Positions 1 to 5,511 of a stretch of 9,604 nt of DNA are shown here, piece by piece. The DNA is from Thermoflexales bacterium. Lineage in GTDB: Bacteria > Chloroflexota > Anaerolineae > B4-G1. Numbering within the stretch: position 1 is the first letter of the stretch; each line of letters begins with the position of its first letter. Where the stretch lies: positions 1 to 9,604 of the forward strand of contig SKQX01000179.1 in the NCBI GenBank assembly GCA_007118795.1, in the 5' to 3' direction. The notes under the pieces are model-generated. The model was not told where the DNA came from and did no database searches. It was given only the letters and a program-made list of their open reading frames with translations. Both the position numbers and the translations under genes were made by a program.

Positions 1-2760
1 ATCCAGCACCGCGGCGGCCGCGTCGGGCAACGCGGCCAGCAACTGCTCCAGATCGGCGGGATCCTCGACAGCCTGGTAGATCTGTTCCATAATGTCGTGG
101 TAGAGCGTGCCCCGCTGCATCGCGTCGATCCCCTCCGCCGGCACCTCGCGTGGCTCCAGCCCCAAGACCTTACCGACGAAGAAGAAGAAGGGGCAGGTGC
201 GATAGGCCTCCAGGCGGCTGGCACTCCACGGGTAGTCCCGACCAAGAGTCGCGGTGAAATGGTCTCTTAGCCGCTGAAGACCGCCATCGAAGGGGGAGTC
301 GACCCCTTCGCCACGCCAGGCGGACACCGCCACAGCCGCATCGAGGGCGGCGGAAGAGTCCGGCGAGCGCGCCTGCAGCCACGCCCACAGATCCTCAGCC
401 TGCGGCGCGGCAGCAGCCGCTTGAAACAATTCCGGCCACGATGCCGCCTCGAGCGGGAGCAGGTCGGACGTCCCCGACAGTACCGCTGGCGTCACGTCCA
501 CCAGCCGGAGGACCTCCTCCCAGTAGGGCGAGGGCTCCCAGGGCGCCCCATCCTCCGTGAGGCGCGGACGGGTCAGCAGCAACCTCTCCCGCGGTGCCGC
601 TACAGTCTCGTAGAAATACTCGGCCTCCGCGCTCCGGGTCGACAACTGCAGGGGCAGACCCAGGGCCACGCGGTCGGCGTCGTGCAGGAGCGGATCCTCG
701 CTCTGGCTCCCGGGGAAGGAACCCTCAGCCAGGCCCAGGACCGCCAGGGAGCGGAAGGGTACACCGCGCACGTCGACGACGGTGGCCACCAGAATCTCCT
801 CAACGTCGGTGACGCGGCCCGTGCCATAGACCGCAGCCTCGATAGCCCCGGTCAACTCCGCGAAGAAGGTAGAAAAGGTGATGGTGGGGCTCTCCAGAGC
901 CTCCTCGGCCCACACCAGGCCGCGTAGCACCTCCTTCAGACAGCGCAGGGCCGCCACGTCCCGCTCCGCCACCGCCACCTCCGCATCGCGGACCCGGGCG
1001 ACCATATCCAGACCGCGCTCCCCCTCAGTGGGCCCCCAACGGCCTGAAGCCAGCTCCGGGTCGGGGCCGATAAGGGTCTCCAGCCAGCGCACGAAGTCGC
1101 GGGCCCGGTGATGACCGGCAGGGGGCGTCACGCGCCGCACGAAGCGCTCGAACTTGCCGTGCAGCGCCCGGACCCGGTCGGGGGTCAGCGCCCGCGAGGG
1201 GGCCTCGCCTCCCTCGCCATCGACATCCTTCGCAGCGAGGGCTTCCGAAACAGACCTCGTCACCGCGCCCTCCCGCGTTGAACCCGGATCCTCCGCGCTC
1301 TCCAGGGCCTGGAACGCGGCCTCCCACTGGGCCAGCCCGGCTATGACCCATCCGCGGCGGACAACCATCCCCAGCAGATCGGCGTCACCGGGCTCGATGC
1401 CGGCGGGTTCACCGCCCAGGGCCTCGGCCCGCCGATCAGCGTCGTCCCCCATCTTTCCGGCATACCAGTCGAAGTAGGGGGAGCGCCAGGCCTCGATCAC
1501 CAGACGGGGCGGGAGGGCCGGCTCGTCGTCCAGGCGCACCGAGCTAAGCCCCAGCCCCGGCCCAACCTCTCCTTCGGCCGCAGGACCGCGCCCCTCGCCC
1601 CCGGCGGTCGCGGTGTCCCGGTCCGGCAGCGTCAGGCGGAGGAGATCCAACAGTGCGGCCACGGCCGGATTCTCATTCAGCGGCCGGCCGGAGTGGAAGT
1701 GGATCGGGAGACCGAACTCGGCGGCCACCTCGCGGATGAAGGGGCGGTATGGTCCAACTTCGCGCGCGAGCAGCGCCAGCTGCGACGGGGGGACGCCGCG
1801 CTCCACCACCTCCCTCTTCAACCAGCGCAGGGCCGCCCGGACCTCCTCGACGCGATGGGGGGCCTCGATCAGGTCGACCGTGCCGTCGTCAGGTATGGGC
1901 CGCGCGTCGCTCCGGAACAGGCCGTCCTCCAGATGGCGCAGCACCGTAACATGCCCTTCCGAGCGCCGCGACGGGCTGGCGAGAACCCCCGGAAGCGCTG
2001 CCGCCTCGACGCCCAGCACCTCCTCCAACTCCCGACGCGTCCGCTGAAAACGGCGGTGGACCAGGGGGCGGCCCTCGCCCTCGAGATTGCCCGTCAGGGT
2101 GACGACCATCCGCTCCACCCGACTGGCCAGCGGGGCCAGCACCGCCAGCTGGACGGGGGTGAAGTCGTCGAAGCCATCGACCAGAAACAGGCGCCAGTCC
2201 CGGCCCAGCGGGCACTCGGGATCCTCCAGGGCCTCGGCCGTCAGCCACCCCAGGCCCGCGCGGTCCGCCCACTGTTCCTCCTGGAGACGCGCCTGGTAGG
2301 CGGCGTAGATGTCCGCCAGCTCCCGCAGCCGCGGGGCGTCGCCATGGTCCGCCGCCGCGCCGGCGAAGCACTCGGGGTCCACCCGGGCCGCCTTCAGCTC
2401 CCCGATGACCTGCCGGAGCACCGGCACAAAACCGGGTCGGTCGACCAACGGGGCGTAGTGGATCAGGGGGAGCTCCCGCACCACCGAGCGGATGACGCGG
2501 TGCTGCACGGGATCATTGATCTGGGTGTAGAGGGCATCCGTGGCGCCCAGGCATAGGTGGTACAAGCGCTCAAAGGTCAGTACCCGCACGCCGATGGCCC
2601 CGCCGGCCAGTGCCAGCCGCCGGCGGAACGCCTGCGCCTGGAGCGCGCTGGCCACCAGCACGTGGGGCATCGCCCGGAGGCCCTGGGCCGCACGCCGGGC
2701 CTCGGCCACCGCATAGGCCGTCTTCCCCGCACCCGCCGGCGCGACAATCAACCGCACCAT
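1..2760 (-). CDS. addB: AddB-like helicase/PD-(D/E)XK nuclease subunit (3'-truncated by window edge)
   Basis: The frame is open without a stop from ATG at 2760 to base 1 (920 codons) and continues outside the window. Walker A APAGAGKT lies at residues 7-14. A degenerate motif II, LVDGFDDF, is at 193-200, with Gly where active helicases have the catalytic Glu. A helicase-C-like motif, GLAEGSFPG, is at 676-684. Near the visible end, YRTCPF contains Cys856, matching the first 4Fe-4S cysteine of AddB, followed by G884-TLY-H888-xxx-E892, the entry helix of a PD-(D/E)XK nuclease domain. The catalytic D/ExK residues and the last three cysteines would lie outside the window. AddB partners AddA (UvrD-type) in resecting DNA breaks for RecA; addA may lie further downstream on this strand. 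Gly/Glu-rich linkers occur near residues 390-415 and 490-525. No Shine-Dalgarno precedes the ATG; an in-frame TAG lies a few codons upstream, so GTG at 2763 is the only longer alternative. It could also be named simply a PD-(D/E)XK nuclease family protein. Confidence 0.85.
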   Translation of the reverse strand, partial: MVRLIVAPAGAGKTAYAVAEARRAAQGLRAMPHVLVASALQAQAFRRRLALAGGAIGVRVLTFERLYHLCLGATDALYTQINDPVQHRVIRSVVRELPLIHYAPLVDRPGFVPVLRQVIGELKAARVDPECFAGAAADHGDAPRLRELADIYAAYQARLQEEQWADRAGLGWLTAEALEDPECPLGRDWRLFLVDGFDDFTPVQLAVLAPLASRVERMVVTLTGNLEGEGRPLVHRRFQRTRRELEEVLGVEAAALPGVLASPSRRSEGHVTVLRHLEDGLFRSDARPIPDDGTVDLIEAPHRVEEVRAALRWLKREVVERGVPPSQLALLAREVGPYRPFIREVAAEFGLPIHFHSGRPLNENPAVAALLDLLRLTLPDRDTATAGGEGRGPAAEGEVGPGLGLSSVRLDDEPALPPRLVIEAWRSPYFDWYAGKMGDDADRRAEALGGEPAGIEPGDADLLGMVVRRGWVIAGLAQWEAAFQALESAEDPGSTREGAVTRSVSEALAAKDVDGEGGEAPSRALTPDRVRALHGKFERFVRRVTPPAGHHRARDFVRWLETLIGPDPELASGRWGPTEGERGLDMVARVRDAEVAVAERDVAALRCLKEVLRGLVWAEEALESPTITFSTFFAELTGAIEAAVYGTGRVTDVEEILVATVVDVRGVPFRSLAVLGLAEGSFPGSQSEDPLLHDADRVALGLPLQLSTRSAEAEYFYETVAAPRERLLLTRPRLTEDGAPWEPSPYWEEVLRLVDVTPAVLSGTSDLLPLEAASWPELFQAAAAAPQAEDLWAWLQARSPDSSAALDAAVAVSAWRGEGVDSPFDGGLQRLRDHFTATLGRDYPWSASRLEAYRTCPFFFFVGKVLGLEPREVPAEGIDAMQRGTLYHDIMEQIYQAVEDPADLEQLLAALPDAAAAVLD

Positions 2761-2954
2761 CACAAGCCGCTCAAGCTACGCTGGTCCTCCACCAAGGAAG
2801 AACCGTATTCGATGATAACAGGAATGGAGCCTGCTGCTGCCTTCCCGACCAAAATGGCCGGGACAGCCTCCGGAGGAGTCTCAAGATAGGTCACCAGATC
2901 GGCCCAGGGAGAGCCCCTGAAGTCCTCAAACACCCTCTTATCGTTGACGCTCAA
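2760..2954 (-). CDS. Possible small ORF overlapping the addB-like start (uncertain)
   Basis: This minus-strand frame ends in TGA overlapping the addB-like ATG as TGATG, a usual arrangement for translational coupling; the downstream gene has no Shine-Dalgarno of its own. The 64 residues from a TTG at 2954 read like a folded protein (SVNDKRVFEDF..., then AILVGKA and IPVIIEYG), with ordinary composition rather than the Arg/Pro/Gly excess of shadow frames. The frame remains open upstream to an ATG at 3143, but that extension looks non-coding. The TTG has a GAGG only three bases before it, so the start is weakly supported. It may instead be the 3' end of a decayed larger gene. I recognise no family. 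Confidence 0.3.
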   Translation of the reverse strand: MSVNDKRVFEDFRGSPWADLVTYLETPPEAVPAILVGKAAAGSIPVIIEYGSSLVEDQRSLSGL

Positions 2955-3445
2955 GGTCCTCAACCCAGACAGAGTGTTCCACTGCGACAGGACACCCTGT
3001 GCAGAACGGCTCCAGGGGGCGCAGGGTTCCTGATATCTGGACGAACCGGCTCGCGCAGCCCATCCGATGGTGGGCCCGGCAGCCGCCGTAGTCCTGGGTG
3101 TCGAGCTTCGCCTGCTGATATGACTGCACATACCCCCTCCCAAACGTGTGGCGGTACTCCCGCCCGCGGCGCAGGAGAATCCTGGTCGAAGGGACCGCCT
3201 CCCGAGCTTCGCCGCGGGCGTTCACAGACGCCTGCGCGCATCGTGCGGCGACTGCCCCTTGATCTTCGGGCTGAGTTCGCCCACCCGCGTCCCCGCTCGC
3301 CCCTCAATCGCGCGTCCCATCCACCATCTCCAGGACCACTCCCAACGCGGCTTTCCACTGACCATCCTCCCAGACCCTTCCGCCGTTTCAGCAGCCTCAG
3401 CGGTTCAGCACCCGCAGCCACTGAGTCAGCCCACGGCGCGATTGC
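2955..3445. other. Gene-poor stretch, no supported gene
   Basis: Several frames are open here on both strands (for example minus 2938-3225 and 2960-3421, plus 3148-3663), but they overlap each other, are rich in Arg, Pro, Gly and Ser, and show no recognisable motif or good ribosome binding site. The minus frame ending at 2938 has a somewhat more natural composition (for example GRGYVQSYQQAKLDTQDYG). It might be the frameshifted upstream part of the frame that ends at 2760. I see no RNA gene, promoter or terminator that I can support. Confidence 0.4.
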
Positions 3446-3682
3446 TTAGGCCGGCGTCAACTCGCGATCGCCTAGCTCGGCCCGCACCTGGGCTCGGGCC
3501 TGGGTCACCAGCTCCCGCCAAGCCAGCTGCTACTGACGGGCCGCCCGCAGGCGCTCGTATTCATCGAGGGAGATCACGACCCGGGGGGCTCCCCCGCTGC
3601 GCTCGACAGCCACCGGCTCCCGCTGCTCCACCCCGTGGCCCATCAGCTCCCCAAAGCGCATAGGGGCCTCGGTGGCGCTCAT
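3446..3682 (-). pseudogene. Phd/YefM-family antitoxin pseudogene (in-frame TAG)
   Basis: From ATG at 3682 the first 50 codons read MSATEAPMRFGELM, then EPVAVERSGGAPRVVISLDE and YERLRAARQ. This is the pattern of the Phd/YefM DNA-binding antitoxin fold: an N-terminal SATEA-R-FGEL helix, the VxVER strand, and the VVxSLDEYERL segment. A TAG at 3530-3532 interrupts the frame. The same frame then continues for 27 codons as QLAWRELVTQARAQVRAELG plus DRELTPA, which resembles the usual C-terminal toxin-binding helix, before a TAA at 3446-3448. Conserved coding character on both sides of the TAG indicates a broken gene, probably also missing its extreme C-terminus. Intact family members repress their own operon and neutralise a toxin (often PIN or RelE type); no toxin gene is visible downstream. 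An upstream GTG (VSPIERRM) is an alternative start. Family assignment is from recognised motifs. Confidence 0.8.
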
Positions 3683-3734
3683 CCTGCGCTCAATAGGGCT
3701 CACCCGGTTGTTGACTCGTCGATTGCTTAAGGGC

Positions 3735-3762
3735 ATTGTACCGTTTCTTACGGGGCCCGCAA
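3735..3762 (-). promoter_or_regulatory. Sigma70-like promoter upstream of the antitoxin remnant
   Basis: On the minus strand TTGCGG (3757-3762) and TACAAT (3735-3740) are separated by 16 nt. The -10 box is five of six matches to consensus, the -35 four of six. It lies about 50 bases upstream of the antitoxin ATG at 3682 and points towards it, the position expected for an autoregulated toxin-antitoxin operon. Prediction from sequence only. Confidence 0.45.
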
Positions 3763-3912
3763 CGGACGCTTGGGAATTGTATTGGGAAACCTGGACTGAG
3801 AACCAGGCCGCTCGTCCTCGAGTACATGCCGTACGCCCGCTCAGAGGGTGGACTCGCGGTCGCTCCCGGGAGGTGGGTGGAACCACCAGGCGTCGAATCT
3901 GTGGAGCCTTAC

Positions 3913-3945
3913 AGACCTGTCAGGTTTGGGAAACCTGACAGGTCT
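3913..3945. repeat. 33-nt perfect hairpin repeat (15-bp arms, GGG loop)
   Basis: AGACCTGTCAGGTTT (3913-3927) is exactly complementary to AAACCTGACAGGTCT (3931-3945) with GGG between. Each arm also contains ACCTGTCAGGT or its complement, which is itself palindromic around one base, so the element is a nested palindrome. No T-run follows on either strand, so it is not a standard intrinsic terminator. From memory, similar ACCTGTCAGGT-type intergenic repeats are dispersed in many Chloroflexota genomes; only one copy is in this window. It could be a dispersed REP/MITE-like element. Confidence 0.85.
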
Positions 3946-3980
3946 ACGACGTCTACTTCGTGCACCCCGCCATCCCTCGA

Positions 3981-3999
3981 GTCACCCATCCAGGGTGAC
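3981..3999. repeat. Small hairpin (7-bp arms) downstream of the small minus ORF
   Basis: GTCACCC and GGGTGAC flank a 5-nt loop. The hairpin lies 15 bases past the stop codon of the minus-strand ORF that ends at 4015, where a 3' stem-loop would sit, but no U-tract follows on that strand, so termination is not supported. It may simply protect a transcript end or be chance. Confidence 0.4.
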
Positions 4000-4014
4000 A
4001 CACTCGGGCCCTCA

Positions 4015-4257
4015 TCAGGTGCCCCGGTGGTACGTCGCATCGCGCATCTGTTCGACGGCGGCCAGTACAGCATCACGCACACGGCGGCTGGCTCGCACCT
4101 TCTCGGCCTTATCCGCTGTGTCTACGCCCGCCGTCAACGCGGTTACCAGGGCTCGCACCAGGACCACCTTGGGCCTACAAGGTCGCGAGGCAACCCGGAG
4201 TTCGGACGCCAAGACGCGCAATCGCTCCGGCGTAACCGAGCTCACGAGCTTGTCCAG
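4015..4257 (-). CDS. Small uncharacterised protein, possible CTG start
   Basis: This 80-residue frame (76 if started at GTG 4245) ends at TGA 4015-4017. The protein is mostly helical in character, basic and Ala/Val/Arg-rich: MDKLVSSVTPERLRVLASEL at the start, then PKVVLVRALVTALTAGVDTA and, near the end, RDAVLAAVEQMRDATYHRGT. It has no signal peptide, no clear membrane segment and only one cysteine. Codons end mainly in G or C, as in neighbouring genes. A strong Shine-Dalgarno, AAAGGAGG, lies 5 nt before a CTG at 4257 but 17 nt before the GTG, so CTG is the better-placed start. The frame opens at a TAG near 4300, and no ATG, GTG or TTG lies between that TAG and the CTG. I recognise no family. 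It could be a remnant of a mobile or phage gene. No partner gene is adjacent. Confidence 0.5.
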   Translation of the reverse strand: MDKLVSSVTPERLRVLASELRVASRPCRPKVVLVRALVTALTAGVDTADKAEKVRASRRVRDAVLAAVEQMRDATYHRGT

Positions 4258-4262
4258 TCTTT

Positions 4263-4270
4263 CCTCCTTT
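4263..4270 (-). promoter_or_regulatory. Strong ribosome binding site deciding the small ORF start
   Basis: AAAGGAGG on the minus strand is close to a full anti-16S match. Its 5-nt spacing to CTG (4255-4257) against 17 nt to GTG (4243-4245) favours the rare CTG start. It is the best Shine-Dalgarno I noticed in the middle region and supports translation of this ORF. Confidence 0.5.
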
Positions 4271-4814
4271 ATGCCAGTACGTCCTCCTTCGCAAATCCCA
4301 CTACAGACGTGATGCTATGGCGGGTACCAGCTTTCTGCAGTCGCCGGCTGGCTCCAGCAGTTCTCGATTAGGTAACAAGGAGCCGTGGACTTCCCCAGGG
4401 GAGTGGCACAGGCAACCGCCCGACGCGGCGCTTGGTCTGCAGCCAACGCGGACTTCTGGCACATTCCTGGGCTCCACTTGGCTGGCCGACTCTGGACAAA
4501 GCTACGGTAGTAGTGGGTCTCAAGTCTCACGTACAAGCACCGGTATCACTGAAGGTCGAGGTACCATCAAACCCGATAGACGGTATACCTACGGACCGGT
4601 CCTACGGCAAGTAGATTCGATGTGTCGGTCACGGGACGCAATTGGCGGAATCCATCGAACCGCCAGGACAGGTATACCCTTCAGGGCGCGGGCGCAAGAA
4701 CCGATCAACCCAACAGCCCGACGCCCGCCTTCCGCTCTATAGCCGCTCCGTGGTCTCCTTGTCGCCCTCCTGGCGCCCTTGCTGCCCTGGCGTCCTTGCG
4801 TTTCGGTGCAGCGC
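4271..4814. other. Gene-poor stretch with many short palindromes
   Basis: No frame here has a recognisable domain. Open frames on both strands (plus 4317-4742, plus 4432-4614, minus 4315-4536) overlap and look like chance. The stretch does hold several short perfect palindromes and repeats: GGTACC (4560-4565), GGTATACC twice (4582-4589 and 4671-4678), GGACCGGTCC (4593-4602), CCTACGG repeated directly 13 bases apart (4588 and 4601), and a hairpin TGGCGG/CCGCCA (4643-4648 with 4660-4665). Positions 4755-4806 contain a loose iteration of CCTTG/CCTGG-type units of 8 to 11 bases. No tRNA or other structured RNA could be supported. Confidence 0.45.
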
Positions 4815-4843
4815 TTGACAAACCCCCACCGGCATACTACACT
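4815..4843 (+). promoter_or_regulatory. Sigma70 promoter of the tetR-ABC operon
   Basis: TTGACA (4815-4820), a perfect -35 consensus, is followed after 17 nt by TACACT (4838-4843), a four-of-six -10 box. The predicted transcription start near 4850 falls inside the inverted repeat that follows, about 35 bases before the TetR ATG. No other promoter candidate is evident within the tightly coupled downstream genes. Confidence 0.8.
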
Positions 4844-4863
4844 TAGACTGACCAGTCAGTCTA
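4844..4863. promoter_or_regulatory. Predicted TetR operator (9-bp inverted repeat)
   Basis: TAGACTGAC (4844-4852) and GTCAGTCTA (4855-4863) are exact reverse complements with CA between them. The repeat begins at the base after the -10 box and covers the predicted transcription start. A dimeric TetR protein bound here would block initiation. TGAC/GTCA half-sites are common in operators of this family. The regulator gene starts 22 bases downstream, so autorepression is the natural reading. Confidence 0.8.
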
Positions 4864-4873
4864 TTACTCGGAC

Positions 4874-4879
4874 AGGGAG
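4874..4879 (+). promoter_or_regulatory. Ribosome binding site of the tetR gene
   Basis: AGGGAG lies 5 nt upstream of the ATG at 4885. It selects this start over other frames; the predicted 5' untranslated region is about 35 nt. Confidence 0.6.
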
Positions 4880-4884
4880 CATCG

Positions 4885-5511
4885 ATGGAGTCTCCGAAGA
4901 AGAAGGCGGACGAAACGCACCGCAGGATCCTCCAGGCCGCCCTGGATTGCTTCACCCGCCACGGCTACCACGCCACCACCATGGACGACATCGCAGCGGA
5001 GAGCAGTACCAGCAAGGGCACCCTTTACTGGCACTTCAGCAGCAAGGACGATCTCCTCGAGTCAGTCCTCCGCTGGTTCTTCGACACCAGCTTCGGACCC
5101 GAGGTCCTCGGAGTGCTGGAGAGTTCCCCGTCGGCCGCCGGCAAGCTCCGCATTCTGGCCGACAGCACGGTGGACCTCATCGGCGAAGCTCAGCCCATCT
5201 TCCACCTCTTTCTGGAGTTCTGGGCTTCCAGCTCCAATCGCGCGACGTCCGCCCACACCTGGCTCGACCTGCTCGGTGACTATCAAGAGATCATCGTCGC
5301 CGTCATCCAGGAAGGCGTCGAGCGGGGCGAGTTCAGTCCCGTCGATGCGGAGGCCCTGGCGTGGGCCCTGACCGCGGCCTACGACGGCCTGGCCGCCTAC
5401 GTGATGCTCAAGCCAGATCTAGACATGGAGCGCATCCACGCCGCCTTCATCGAGACTTTCCTTGAGGGGATCGAACAACCATCAAGCGCCACCCAAGGAG
5501 CGGACCCGTGA
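4885..5511 (+). CDS. TetR/AcrR-family transcriptional regulator
   Basis: The 208-residue length is typical of TetR proteins. The N-terminal DNA-binding domain is clear: THRRILQAALDCFTRHGYHA at about 11-30, then the helix-turn-helix TTMDDIAAESSTSKGTLYWH at about 31-50, ending in the family hallmark FSSKDDLL. The C-terminal part (about 70-195) is the helical ligand-binding and dimer domain, with LFLEFW (108-113) and AYDGLAAYVM (165-174) lining a probable pocket. It is the first gene of the operon, behind a promoter overlapped by an inverted repeat, and its TGA overlaps the GTG of the next gene. It should therefore repress itself and the exporter until a ligand, possibly an export substrate, binds. 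In E. coli the YbhFSR exporter is likewise controlled by a TetR protein, CecR. The ligand cannot be deduced from sequence. Confidence 0.92.
   Translation: MESPKKKADETHRRILQAALDCFTRHGYHATTMDDIAAESSTSKGTLYWHFSSKDDLLESVLRWFFDTSFGPEVLGVLESSPSAAGKLRILADSTVDLIGEAQPIFHLFLEFWASSSNRATSAHTWLDLLGDYQEIIVAVIQEGVERGEFSPVDAEALAWALTAAYDGLAAYVMLKPDLDMERIHAAFIETFLEGIEQPSSATQGADP
5495..5500 (+). promoter_or_regulatory. Ribosome binding site deciding the GTG start of ATPase 1
   Basis: AAGGAG, within the end of the tetR coding sequence, lies 7 nt before the GTG at 5508. It supports that GTG as the start and gives a 4-nt GTGA overlap with the tetR stop. Confidence 0.65.

Noticed and set aside
1693..2556. Plus-strand open frame of 287 codons
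   Set aside because: Antisense shadow of the AddB-like gene, whose Walker A, nuclease and cysteine motifs fix the true strand.
3913..3945. Intrinsic terminator at the hairpin
   Set aside because: No T-run follows the stem on either strand and no supported gene ends directly before it.
3736..4371. Plus-strand open frame of 211 codons over the middle region
   Set aside because: It runs through the 33-nt hairpin and antisense to the small minus ORF, has mixed composition and no recognisable domain or ribosome binding site.
4371..4388. GGTAACAAGGAGCCGTGG resembles the 3' end of 16S rRNA
   Set aside because: The match is short and imperfect, neighbouring 16S sequence including the anti-Shine-Dalgarno is absent, so it is chance.
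3740..4700. Possible group II intron, retron or tRNA in the gap
   Set aside because: No domain V consensus, no reverse transcriptase motif and no tRNA T-arm or cloverleaf could be found by eye.
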